A stretch of DNA of 28,789 bases. Source: CAZRZN01 sp964604565. Lineage in GTDB: Bacteria > Pseudomonadota > Alphaproteobacteria > Rhodobacterales > Rhodobacteraceae. The DNA is taken from NCBI GenBank assembly GCA_964604565.1, contig CAZRZN010000026.1:1-28789 (forward strand), given 5' to 3'. Both the position numbers and the translations under genes were made by a program. Below, in pieces: positions 14,675 through 22,957 of the stretch; position 1 is the stretch's first letter; the number at the start of each line of letters is the position of its first letter. Under the pieces are notes generated by a model. That model ran no database searches and was not told the origin of the DNA. It saw only the letters and a list, made by a program, of their open reading frames with translations.

Positions 14675-16651
14675 TCAAGACGCCTCTGGCGACGGGTCTG
14701 CTGCGCGGATCTCGACGGTGATATCGTTGTAGGCTGGCTGACCGGAAGGTGACCAGCGCGCGGGGGCAAGGCGGTTTGCCACGGCAGAGGCCCCTTCGGC
14801 GCCGCGCCACCATTTTCCCTCCATCGCGACGACGCCGACGCGGATATCCTCGGTGATCTCCAGCCTGGCCCGCAGGCTGCGCCCGGCGGTGGTGATCTCG
14901 ACCATGGTGCCGTCCTGCAACGCGCGGTTGCGCGCGTCCTGCGGGTTCATCTGCAACGTCGGCCCCTTCTGCGCCGAGCGGTGCCGGGGCATGTTGGCAA
15001 AGCTGGAGTTGAGAAAATGATGCGCCTTTGGCGTCAACAGGTGCAGGCCGCCGGACGCATCCACGGGGCGCATCGCCTTTGGTCCGTCCAGTCCGATCCG
15101 GATCGACAGGGTCTGGCCCATTGCGCGCGGATCGGGACGGGGAACGTCTGTCTTGACCCAACCCGCCGACAGCAATTTGTCCATCGGCAGGGAAGGGGGC
15201 AAGGCCGCGCTTGCGATGGCCTCGTCGCTTTCGGACAGGCAGGGATGCGCAAGGTCAAGCCGTGAAGCCAGAAGGCGCATGATTTCCCCGTGGCCCTTTG
15301 CCTCTCCCAGAGGGGGGATGGCGGGGCGGTTCGCCGTGACATAGTGATGGCCCCACGCCCCCTGCACGTCGAAATGCTCCAACTGGGTGGTCGAGGGCAG
15401 AACGATATCCGCAAACCGGGCGGTATCGGTCAGGAAGTGGTCGATCACGACGGTAAACAGGTCCTCGCGTGCGAGACCGCGCCAGACCGTGTCAAGGTCC
15501 GGCTGGATCACGGCCGGGTTCATGCCCCAGACCGTCAGAGCCTTGATCGGCGGATCCAGCTTGTCATCCGTAAGGATCTGTCCAAGGCGGGAGATATCGA
15601 GCGACCGCCTAGGGCCCGGGGCAATGTCCGCCCGTTCCGCTGCCATGTCGTCGAAATCTGGATAGCTTTCAACAAAAAGCCCGCCGCCCCGATGCGCCCA
15701 ATGCCCGCCGAGGAGAACGAGCGCCGAAATCGCGCGGGAAAAGGCATCGCCGCTCGTGGTTTGCTGGGGGCCGACCCCGGATCGGATCACGGCCGGTCTT
15801 GCCGCCCCGAGCTTGCGCGCCAGCGAAACGATGTCAGAGGCGTCCAGCCCGCAGACCTCTGCTGCGCGCTCTGGCGTCCACGCGGCGACCTCTGCCCGGT
15901 AGGCGTCGAGATCCTCGATCACGGCCTGCGTGTAACCGGCGTCGAACAGACCCTCCTCCAGCATGACGCGGCCGAGGGCGGCGGCAAGGACCGCGTCGGT
16001 TCCGGGCACGATGGCCAGATGCCTGTCGCATTGCCGCGCGGTGCGGGTGCGGCGCGGGTCAATGGCGATGACTTCGGCGCTGTGACGCTTGCGCGCCTCC
16101 TGCACGAACCGCCAGTGGTGATGGGCGGTGGTCAGCAAATTCGCGCCCCAGAGAATGATCAGCCGGCTGTCGGCGATTTCCTCCGGGTCAAAACCGAAGG
16201 GATGCCCATCCTCGGTGATGGATTGCGCGGCCCGACCGCAGACCTCCCCGTGCACATCCGAGGCCCCGAGTGCGTGGAACACGCGCATCAGCGCGCGCCG
16301 CTGGATCACGCCCATCGAGCCTAGGTAATGCAGCGGCATCAGGGCCTCTGGGCCATCCGTGTCGATGATCGCGCGCCAGCGCGTCCCGATGGTATCAAGC
16401 GCCTCATCCCAGGTGATCGGTTCGAATGTGGCGCGGCCTTTGGGGCCTGTGCGTTTCAGCGGGCGCAGAATGCGGTCTTCGGCATACAGCTTTGTCTCGT
16501 AGTCGCGCACCTTGGCACAGAGCACGCCGCGCGTGATCGGGTGATCCGGGTCCCCCGCCACCCCGGTGACAAGTCCGTCCTCTACCGTGGCGATCCACGC
16601 ACAGCCGTCCTGGCAGTCTAGCGGGCAGCATCCGTGAACTTCCGTCTTCAT
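14675..16651 (-). CDS. Bis-MGD molybdenum oxidoreductase (DMSO reductase/formate dehydrogenase superfamily)
   Basis: A 658-residue molybdopterin oxidoreductase. The N-terminal 4Fe-4S motif is C9-x3-C13-x3-C17-x27-C45 (CCPLDCQDGC...GVLCAK). A Cys in GEVCGRAA (Cys138) sits near where the molybdenum ligand is expected. The C-terminal molydop-binding domain begins at about residue 540 (GLHLLTPKAHHFLNSSF). No Tat signal is present, so the enzyme appears cytoplasmic. The start at 16651 is preferred over an upstream ATG at 16699 because GGAGGGG lies immediately upstream and the upstream ATG would overlap the SDR gene. Operon context suggests redox chemistry on the same substrate as the downstream flavoenzyme. 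The substrate is not identifiable from sequence. Confidence 0.9.
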   Translation of the reverse strand: MKTEVHGCCPLDCQDGCAWIATVEDGLVTGVAGDPDHPITRGVLCAKVRDYETKLYAEDRILRPLKRTGPKGRATFEPITWDEALDTIGTRWRAIIDTDGPEALMPLHYLGSMGVIQRRALMRVFHALGASDVHGEVCGRAAQSITEDGHPFGFDPEEIADSRLIILWGANLLTTAHHHWRFVQEARKRHSAEVIAIDPRRTRTARQCDRHLAIVPGTDAVLAAALGRVMLEEGLFDAGYTQAVIEDLDAYRAEVAAWTPERAAEVCGLDASDIVSLARKLGAARPAVIRSGVGPQQTTSGDAFSRAISALVLLGGHWAHRGGGLFVESYPDFDDMAAERADIAPGPRRSLDISRLGQILTDDKLDPPIKALTVWGMNPAVIQPDLDTVWRGLAREDLFTVVIDHFLTDTARFADIVLPSTTQLEHFDVQGAWGHHYVTANRPAIPPLGEAKGHGEIMRLLASRLDLAHPCLSESDEAIASAALPPSLPMDKLLSAGWVKTDVPRPDPRAMGQTLSIRIGLDGPKAMRPVDASGGLHLLTPKAHHFLNSSFANMPRHRSAQKGPTLQMNPQDARNRALQDGTMVEITTAGRSLRARLEITEDIRVGVVAMEGKWWRGAEGASAVANRLAPARWSPSGQPAYNDITVEIRAADPSPEAS

Positions 16652-16670
16652 GATCCCCTCCGTCAAGGCG

Positions 16671-17429
16671 TCAGATACATTCGCCCCCGTCGATGACAAA
16701 GGCCGCGCCCGTCATGAAGGAGGAACGATCCGAGGCCAGAAAGACGATGCCGTCGGCGATTTCCTCGACCGTGCCGAAACGGCCCATCGGGATCGTCTCG
16801 GCCACGTATTCCTCCAGTTTGTGACGCCCGCCCATCTGCGTTTCGAACCCCGCGTTGAACGGCGTGTCGATGAATCCCGGGCAAAGCGCGTTGAAACGGA
16901 TGTTTTCCTGCGCATAGTCCGCCGCCATCTGTCGCGTCATCGCGAGGGACGCATGTTTGGTGGTGGCATAGGCGATCATGCCGCGGTCGTATTGCACGCC
17001 GGAATTGGACGAGGTGACGATGATGCTGCCCTTGCCCTGTGCGCGCATGGCGGGCAGCGCCGCTTGGGCCGCCACGAAATGGGCGCGCACGTTCAGCGCC
17101 CAGGACATGTCCAGTTCGGAGACGGCCACATCTTCGAGAGGCCCTTCGACCTGATATCCTGCGTGGCTGTGCAGCACGTCAAGCCGACCGTGGCGTTCGG
17201 CGGCCGCGGCGATCGCACCGCGCAGGGCCGCATCGTCGGTCACGTCGAGATGGATGGCCTCTGCCTTTTGGCCCCTTTCGGTGATGGTGGCGGCGACCGT
17301 CTTGACCGCGGTCAGATCCCTGTCCGATACCACCACGAACGCCCCTTCGGCGGCGAGGGCGCGGGCCCCTGCGGCGCCGATCCCGGACCCGGCGCCGGTG
17401 ATGAAAGCAACGCGGTCTTCAAGCAGCAT
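16671..17429 (-). CDS. Short-chain dehydrogenase/reductase (SDR)
   Basis: A 252-residue classical SDR. The NAD(P) motif is TGAGSGIG (11-18) and the catalytic triad is Ser140 or Ser141 in VTSSNSG with Tyr154-x3-Lys158 (YATTK). Asp36 after the second strand (VVVSDRD) favours NAD over NADP. The structural NNAG motif appears as SHAG, an uncommon variant. The C-terminal GAAFVIDGG is typical of the family. It lies 24 bp after the PotC-like permease and 19 bp before the molybdenum oxidoreductase, in the same operon, and probably oxidises an alcohol or aldehyde intermediate. Confidence 0.93.
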   Translation of the reverse strand: MLLEDRVAFITGAGSGIGAAGARALAAEGAFVVVSDRDLTAVKTVAATITERGQKAEAIHLDVTDDAALRGAIAAAAERHGRLDVLHSHAGYQVEGPLEDVAVSELDMSWALNVRAHFVAAQAALPAMRAQGKGSIIVTSSNSGVQYDRGMIAYATTKHASLAMTRQMAADYAQENIRFNALCPGFIDTPFNAGFETQMGGRHKLEEYVAETIPMGRFGTVEEIADGIVFLASDRSSFMTGAAFVIDGGECI

Positions 17430-17453
17430 GGCAACCCTCCTGTCGCGGTTGTA

Positions 17454-18266
17454 TCATGTCCGGTCCTGCCGGCGCAGGATCAGTTGCGCGATGATCAGCA
17501 AGACCAGCGAGGCGATCATCACCATGGTGCCGATGGCATTGATTTCCGGCGTGATGCCGCGGCGGATGGACGAAAAGATGTAGATCGGCAGCGTCGTCTC
17601 GGATCCGGCGACGAAGAAGGCGATGATGAAATCGTCGAAGCTGAAGGTGAAGCTCAGCAGGAAACCCGCCAGGATCGCCGGTGCGATCAGTGGCAACGTC
17701 ACCTGACGGAAGGTGCCCATCGGCGTGGCAAAGAGATCCGCCGCCGCTTCGCGCAGGGTGGCGTCCAGCGATACCAGCCTCGCGCGCACGATGATCACCA
17801 CAAGCGCCATCGTGAACATGGTGTGTGCCCCGATCAAGGAGATCATTCCCATGGCCAGTTGTGGCGGTTGCGCATCCTCCGGCCATGTGGCGGCAAGAAG
17901 CGGATTCACAAGATCGAAGACCGTGACCAGCGCAATCAGCGTCGCGATCCCGATCACGATGCCGGGGATCATGACCGCGATGTAGATGAGCGCATCGAAA
18001 ACGACGCGCACCGGGCCGCGCATGCCGTGCAGCGCAACAGCGGCCATCGTGCCGAACACGCTGGCCAATGTTGCAGAGACGAAGGCGACGATCAGGCTTG
18101 TTTCAAGCGCGTCCATGACGAAAGGGTTGTTCAGGGCTCGTCCATACCACTGCGTTGAAAACCCCTGAAAATCGCTGGCATGGCGTCCGGCATTGAAGCT
18201 GAACAGCGCGATGATCCCGATCGGGATATAAAGGAACAGGTAGACGGCAAAGGAATACAGGCGCAT
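17454..18266 (-). CDS. Spermidine/putrescine-type ABC transporter permease (PotC-like)
   Basis: A 270-residue inner-membrane permease with about six hydrophobic helices, the first at about residues 4-24. The EAA motif for ATPase contact is EAAADLFATPMGTFRQVTLP. The ATG at 18266 has AAGGAG upstream. It starts 12 bp after the PotB-like gene and pairs with it to form the channel. Confidence 0.93.
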   Translation of the reverse strand: MRLYSFAVYLFLYIPIGIIALFSFNAGRHASDFQGFSTQWYGRALNNPFVMDALETSLIVAFVSATLASVFGTMAAVALHGMRGPVRVVFDALIYIAVMIPGIVIGIATLIALVTVFDLVNPLLAATWPEDAQPPQLAMGMISLIGAHTMFTMALVVIIVRARLVSLDATLREAAADLFATPMGTFRQVTLPLIAPAILAGFLLSFTFSFDDFIIAFFVAGSETTLPIYIFSSIRRGITPEINAIGTMVMIASLVLLIIAQLILRRQDRT

Positions 18267-18278
18267 CCCGGCGGCTCC

Positions 18279-19130
18279 TTACATAAGGGCAACGTCATCG
18301 CGCTGGCGGCTGAGCCGCGCGATGAGGCGCATGTAGATGGTGACCGAAACGAGCATGATCACGATGAGGGTCACGGCGATGGCCGAGCCGAAGGCCCAGT
18401 TTCGTGACTGCACGAACAGGTCGACCAGCGCGTTGCCGACAAAATAGACCTTGCCGCCACCCAGAAGCATCGGGATCAGGAACTCCCCCATCAAGAGGAT
18501 GAACACCAGAAGACAGCCGGTGGCGATCCCGCTGAGCGACATCGGCAACGTCACCTGCACAAAGGTTGCCCATGGCCGCGCGCCCAGATCCGAGGCCGCC
18601 TCCAGCAATCGGATATCCAGCTTTTCCAGCGCGACGTAGATCGGAAAAACCATCAAGGGAAGGTAGCCGTAGATGATCCCGACCGTGACGGCGAAGGGCG
18701 TGTAGATCAATCGAACGCCCTCGATGCCAAGCGCGTCCAGCAGCGCGGGCAGGCCGTTGCCGCCCAGAATGTAAAGCCACGCGTAACTGCGGATCAGGAT
18801 CGACGTCCAGAACGGGACAATCACCAGAACCAGCAGCACCGTTTTCCATCGCGGATCGGTGCGCAGCGCCAGTTGATAGGCCAGCGGATAGGCGATCAGC
18901 ATCGCGATGAACGTGCCGAGGGGCGCAAGGATCAGCGTGTTCTGGAACGCCGTGAGGCGGGTCGGAAGTGCTGCGTAATTGTCCAGTGAGAAATCCGGCA
19001 CATAGCCGCCGGCGGGTCCCCTGTCGCCAAAGCTGAACACGAAGACCACGATCAGCGGCAATACCAGCATGACAAGGAACCACGCCGCGCACGGGGCGAG
19101 AAGCAACCAATTTCTATCTCTTTGGGTCAT
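18279..19130 (-). CDS. Spermidine/putrescine-type ABC transporter permease (PotB-like)
   Basis: A 283-residue permease with about six membrane segments; the first hydrophobic helix begins soon after MTQRDRNW. The EAA loop reads EAASDLGARPWATFVQVTLP. The start at 19130 is preferred to an in-frame ATG at 19184 because GGGAGG lies just upstream and the longer form would overlap the binding-protein gene. It sits 22 bp after that gene in the PotA-D-B-C order. Confidence 0.93.
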   Translation of the reverse strand: MTQRDRNWLLLAPCAAWFLVMLVLPLIVVFVFSFGDRGPAGGYVPDFSLDNYAALPTRLTAFQNTLILAPLGTFIAMLIAYPLAYQLALRTDPRWKTVLLVLVIVPFWTSILIRSYAWLYILGGNGLPALLDALGIEGVRLIYTPFAVTVGIIYGYLPLMVFPIYVALEKLDIRLLEAASDLGARPWATFVQVTLPMSLSGIATGCLLVFILLMGEFLIPMLLGGGKVYFVGNALVDLFVQSRNWAFGSAIAVTLIVIMLVSVTIYMRLIARLSRQRDDVALM

Positions 19131-19152
19131 CGTGCCTCCCGCCCCGCTTCGA

Positions 19153-20313
19153 TCAGGCCGACTTGAACCGCGCGAGGATTTCACCGCGCAATTCGTTGGT
19201 CAGTGTCTGTGCCGCCGCGAATTCAAGCGCATCGAACAACTCCTGCTCCGGATAGAGGATCGGATCGTTGAGAACCTCCTCCGGCAGCAGCGCGTTGGCA
19301 CGTTCGTCCGCCAGCGGATAGCCATGGGCAAGCGCCTCGCGCGCGTTGACCTCCGGATCGATCAGGAAATTGATCAAGGCATAGGCCGCGTCGCGATGTG
19401 GCGCGCCCTTTGGCACAGCGTAATAATCCGACCAGAGCTCGCCACCTTCCTTGCCAAGGACATAGGCGATGTCCGCATTGTCACGGTTCAGCTGCTTGCC
19501 GTCGCCGGTCCATGCCATGGTCAGCCATGCATCGCCCGACCGCATCGCCGGCTGGATGTCCGAGGTGATCGCGAAGAGATGCGGCTTGGCCTCGATCATC
19601 AGCTTTTCGGCCTCGGCCAATTCCGCCTCGTCGTTGGAGTTGAACGAGTAGCCGAAGTATTTCAGCGCGTTGCCGATGGTTGTGAGCTGGTAGTCATGCA
19701 CCATGGTCCGGCCCGAATAATCGTCCATCGTGCGGTCCCAGAACTGCTTCCACGTGGTGAAGGGGGTGCCGCCGTCATGGCTGGTGTTCACCGCCATGCC
19801 CGTCGTGCCCCAATTCTTCGGCACGGCATAGACCGTTCCGTCCACGATGCCCGCGTCGGAGAATTCCGTGATGACCGTATCGGGGTTGTAGTTCGGCAGC
19901 TTCGACAGATCGAGCGGTTCGATCAGGTCTTCGTCGACATAGGTCGAGATTGTGTAGTTGGTCGGCACGAACACGTCCCAGCCGCTGCCGCCGGCCTGAA
20001 GTTTGGCCAGCATTTCCTCGTTCGACCCGAAGACGTTGACCATCGTAAAGGCGCCCGTCTGGTCGGTGAAAAGATCGAAGTTCGACTGGTTGTGATAGTT
20101 CGGCCATGTCGCCAAAACGACGCGGTCGCCGATGTCCTGCGCAAAGGCCGGTTGCGGGCGCAGGCCCGGCAGCGCCGCGCCAAGAACCGCCGAGGCCGTT
20201 CCCAGTCCCGTAACCCCGAGAAAATGGCGCCGCGTGACCGACCCGCGCTTGTAGCGCATGAGTTCCTCAAGGAATTTCTTCTTCGGAAGATATCCGTTGT
20301 CGTGGTTGTCCAT
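19153..20313 (-). CDS. Extracellular solute-binding protein, PotD/PotF-like, Tat-exported
   Basis: A 386-residue periplasmic receptor of the polyamine-binding family 1 type. The N-terminus carries a twin-arginine signal: Arg28-Arg29 in TRRHFLG, a hydrophobic stretch and likely cleavage after AFA at residue 58. The mature domain opens with LATWPNYHNQSNFDLF, like PotD's loss of the initial strand into a ligand cleft, and contains the usual VFVPTNYTISTYVDEDLIEP segment. The start at 20313 follows GGGAG; the open frame reaches back to 20436 but overlaps the ATPase gene. Tat export implies folding before export. The ligand is probably a polyamine or another cationic amine; inferred. Confidence 0.93.
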   Translation of the reverse strand: MDNHDNGYLPKKKFLEELMRYKRGSVTRRHFLGVTGLGTASAVLGAALPGLRPQPAFAQDIGDRVVLATWPNYHNQSNFDLFTDQTGAFTMVNVFGSNEEMLAKLQAGGSGWDVFVPTNYTISTYVDEDLIEPLDLSKLPNYNPDTVITEFSDAGIVDGTVYAVPKNWGTTGMAVNTSHDGGTPFTTWKQFWDRTMDDYSGRTMVHDYQLTTIGNALKYFGYSFNSNDEAELAEAEKLMIEAKPHLFAITSDIQPAMRSGDAWLTMAWTGDGKQLNRDNADIAYVLGKEGGELWSDYYAVPKGAPHRDAAYALINFLIDPEVNAREALAHGYPLADERANALLPEEVLNDPILYPEQELFDALEFAAAQTLTNELRGEILARFKSA

Positions 20314-20353
20314 CTCTCTTTTCTCCCTGCTGTTGAGTTGAGATTGCCGCCCG

Positions 20354-21502
20354 TCAGTCCGGTTCCAGGGCAAGCGCGGTGGTTTCGTCCCAAGTGATGC
20401 GCGCCTTGTCGCCCGGCGACAGCGCGCCTTCGGCACGTTCGTTCTGCCCCGGCGACAGCACCGTGATCACGCCGAGCGCGTCCGATCTGACGACATATTC
20501 CGTGTGCTCGCCGAGGAATATCCGGTTTTGCACGGTGACCGCGATGCCGTCGCCGGATGTGTCGCGATGCAGCTTGACGTGTTCGGGGCGCAGGCAGACG
20601 GAGGCCGGCTTTCCCGGGGACACCCGGTCGGTCGCCTGAGCGCGGATCTTGAGGCCGCCGGACAATGTCATCGAGGCCATGCCGTTTTCGATGGCCGTTG
20701 CCGTGCCGTCGAAGAAATTCGACGTTCCGACGAAATCGGCGACGTAGCGCGTCTGTGGCCGATCATAGAGTTCCTGCGGGGAGCCGATCTGCACGATCTG
20801 CCCTGCTCGCATGACACAGATGCGGTCGCTCAGCGAAAGCGCTTCTTCCTGATCATGTGTCACGAGGATGAAGGTGATGCCCAGTGTGCGTTGCAGATCC
20901 TGAAGCTCGACCTGCATTTCCTTGCGCAGCTTGCGGTCAAGCGCTGCAAGCGGTTCATCCAGCAAAAGCAGCTTGGGTTCGTTGATGATGGCGCGCGCCA
21001 GCGCCACGCGCTGTTGCTGTCCACCGGACATTTCCCAGATCCGCCGCTCTTCGTAGCCGGAGAGGCGCACGGTCTCCAGTGCCTTGGCGACCTTCTGGCG
21101 CAATTCCCCGGTGCCCGGTTTTGGCCGCCGCTGGCGCAATCCAAAGGAGATATTCTGCGACACCGTCAGGTGTGGAAACAGCGCGTAGTTCTGGAAAACC
21201 ATGTTCACGGGCCGTTCATAGGCGGGCTTGTCGTTGACCGCCACGCCGTCGATCAAAACGTCGCCGCTGGTGGGTGTCTCGAACCCCGCGATCATGCGCA
21301 GGGCCGTTGTCTTGCCGCAGCCCGATGGCCCGAGGAAGGACAGAAACTCCCCCTCCGCGATGCGGAGATTCAGGTCACGTGCGGCATGAACGTCGCCGAA
21401 CTTCTTTGACGCGGACGCCAACTCTGCCACGGCGCGCGGCGTCGTCGGTTGCGACGTCTCGTCATATGCCGGGTCATGCGTGAATTTCGCTGAATTTCCC
21501 AT
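20354..21502 (-). CDS. Spermidine/putrescine-type ABC transporter ATP-binding protein (PotA-like)
   Basis: A 382-residue ABC ATPase. Walker A is GPSGCGKTT (58-66), Q-loop Gln104 in FQNYALFPH, signature MSGGQQQR (158-165), Walker B LLLLDEP (178-184) and switch His216 in VTHDQEE. The C-terminal about 120 residues form a TOBE regulatory domain (VCLRPEHVKL, FLGEHTEYVV). It is first in the seven-gene amine operon and divergent from the LuxR-type regulator, with 39 bp between start codons. Confidence 0.95.
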   Translation of the reverse strand: MGNSAKFTHDPAYDETSQPTTPRAVAELASASKKFGDVHAARDLNLRIAEGEFLSFLGPSGCGKTTALRMIAGFETPTSGDVLIDGVAVNDKPAYERPVNMVFQNYALFPHLTVSQNISFGLRQRRPKPGTGELRQKVAKALETVRLSGYEERRIWEMSGGQQQRVALARAIINEPKLLLLDEPLAALDRKLRKEMQVELQDLQRTLGITFILVTHDQEEALSLSDRICVMRAGQIVQIGSPQELYDRPQTRYVADFVGTSNFFDGTATAIENGMASMTLSGGLKIRAQATDRVSPGKPASVCLRPEHVKLHRDTSGDGIAVTVQNRIFLGEHTEYVVRSDALGVITVLSPGQNERAEGALSPGDKARITWDETTALALEPD

Positions 21503-21541
21503 AATCCCTCATATGCTTGACGACGGCAGAAAAATACGGGA
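21503..21541. promoter_or_regulatory. Short divergent spacer between PotA-like gene and luxR-type gene
   Basis: Only 39 bp separate the start codons, and the AT-richer sequence continues to about 21590 within the annotated luxR frame. Promoters for both directions must overlap the 5' ends, or the regulator starts further in; a TTG at 21613 preceded by GGGAGAG is an alternative. No clear -35/-10 pair was found. Confidence 0.4.
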
Positions 21542-22441
21542 ATGATCGAATGTAAAGATAAATCTTGGTGCGTTCGAAATGCGCAAGATCCGTTTGCAAC
21601 GGGAGAGCAATTTTTGAGCAGCCTTGCCGAACCTTGTGGAAGATTGATCGGGGCGCTTGGTCACAGCCACATGCCGGACACACTCGCCGCGCTTTTGCGG
21701 CACGTGGCAGCCACCGATTTCATCGTGATTTTCGGGTATCGCGGCTTTAGTCGGCCATTAGCCCTGTTCGATGATTTTCCGCCTGATCGCAATGACTTGC
21801 ACGTCGCGGATTATATCGAGGGGCCTTATCTTCTGGATCCTTTCTTTCTCGCGAGTCTGGCCCCGGCGAGGACGGGCCTCTGGCGCATGTCCGAGGTCGC
21901 ACCGGACCGGTTCTTTCAAAGCGAGTATTTCGACAGTTACTACAAGCAGACAGGACTGGCCGAGGAGATCGCATTCCTTGTGGAGATCGGCGACGGGACG
22001 GTGATTGTCGTCTCGCTCATGCGGCTTGAAAAGCGCTTCAGCGCGGTCGATGTTCGCAAACTGGCTGCGCTTTGGCCGATCGTCGAATCGGCTTGCAAGC
22101 ACCAATGGTCGGATCTTTCCCATACGGCCGAAGTGCGGGGGCGTGACGCCATGTTGGCGGCCTGCCGCCAGCTTGGCGACGGCGCGCTTACCGGTCGTGA
22201 AGGTGAGGTTGCAGCGCTGACGTTGCAGGGGCATTCTGCGGCAGCCATCGGCCGGACCTTGGGGATTTCGGCGGGCACCGCCCGGATTCACCGGCAGAAT
22301 ATCTATGCCAAACTGAGGATCGGCTCTCAGGCGGAGTTGTTTTCGGCCTTCCGCGCCGTCCTGTTCCCTCTGGAGGCCGGCGGGTCAAGATCATCCGCGC
22401 CCGGCAACGCACTCCGACAGACCGGCAAGGCCAGCCTTTGA
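21542..22441 (+). CDS. LuxR-type transcriptional regulator
   Basis: A 299-residue regulator with a C-terminal LuxR/GerE helix-turn-helix at about residues 215-270 (LTGREGEVAALTLQGHSAAA then IGRTLGISAGTARIHRQNIY). The N-terminal about 200 residues form a sensor-like domain I cannot assign to an autoinducer-binding or PAS family. It is divergent from the PotABCD-oxidoreductase operon and is the likely regulator of it. The start is uncertain: the ATG at 21542 has a poor ribosome site, while an in-frame TTG at 21613 has GGGAGAG 6 nt upstream. It is separated by about 500 bp from the DUF4157 gene on the same strand. Confidence 0.87.
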   Translation: MIECKDKSWCVRNAQDPFATGEQFLSSLAEPCGRLIGALGHSHMPDTLAALLRHVAATDFIVIFGYRGFSRPLALFDDFPPDRNDLHVADYIEGPYLLDPFFLASLAPARTGLWRMSEVAPDRFFQSEYFDSYYKQTGLAEEIAFLVEIGDGTVIVVSLMRLEKRFSAVDVRKLAALWPIVESACKHQWSDLSHTAEVRGRDAMLAACRQLGDGALTGREGEVAALTLQGHSAAAIGRTLGISAGTARIHRQNIYAKLRIGSQAELFSAFRAVLFPLEAGGSRSSAPGNALRQTGKASL

Positions 22442-22954
22442 CCGGCGGCGACGCGTCATAACCATGATCCCCACGCAACCGGCCAACATCCGGTAAGGTG
22501 CCGAGCAAGGCCCGCGATCCGATTTCACCGCTGACCCGGCCTTCCGGTGACGAACCGTGGCGCAGGCGGCTGTGGTTTTCCTGCATGGCAGGCACAACAC
22601 TGTCCCTTTGGCGTCCGTGCTGGTCGCGTTTCTCTGTCTCCGAGGCGAGTCGACGCGATCCTGAAGGTCATGTCTTATCTGCATTTGACGTTCCCAAAGC
22701 GGCTTCGGACGCCACCATGCGGCGGCCCCCCGTGGTCGGCTGCCGGAAAGGAGCGGGTTTGAGAGAGCGGCAGTCCCGGACGCGCGCCATTGTCTAGAAT
22801 CGCAATGCGTGAAAAGCTTCACTCACAGGCAACTGGGAATGGAAAGCGGGGGTCACATCCTTGCAACCGTTTCGGGCCAACCGGTGCAGGAACGGCCCCT
22901 GCTGCGTGACGATCCCGCAGGTCGGGATGGGGCGAGATCGGCGGAGGGTGATGG
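22442..22954. other. 513-bp gene-free spacer upstream of the DUF4157 gene
   Basis: No convincing gene, tRNA or attachment site is visible. A TAGAAT (22795-22800) resembles a -10 hexamer but has no -35 at proper distance. A small inverted repeat GTGAA-AAGC-TTCAC lies at 22809-22822. This is the boundary between amine metabolism and the injection-system genes. Confidence 0.5.
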
Positions 22955-22957
22955 GTG
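22943..22957 (+). promoter_or_regulatory. Ribosome binding site deciding a GTG start
   Basis: GGAGGG (22943-22948) precedes a GTG at 22955 by 6 nt. An in-frame TGA at 22949-22951 lies just upstream, so the GTG is the first possible start of the DUF4157 frame. Confidence 0.8.

Noticed and set aside
16650..18158. 502-residue open frame on the plus strand
   Set aside because: Antisense shadow of the SDR and PotC-like genes; His/Arg/Asp-rich low-information protein with no motif or ribosome site.
19069..20397. 442-residue plus-strand open frame
   Set aside because: Antisense to the PotD-like gene, which has a Tat signal and clear family pattern.
21542..22441. LuxR-type gene as regulator of the injection system
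   Set aside because: It is divergent from and adjacent to the amine operon; about 500 bp separate it from the DUF4157 gene, so the link to eCIS is weaker.
22498..22797. 99-residue frame in the spacer before the DUF4157 gene
   Set aside because: No ribosome site, Arg/Trp-rich composition typical of a chance high-GC frame.
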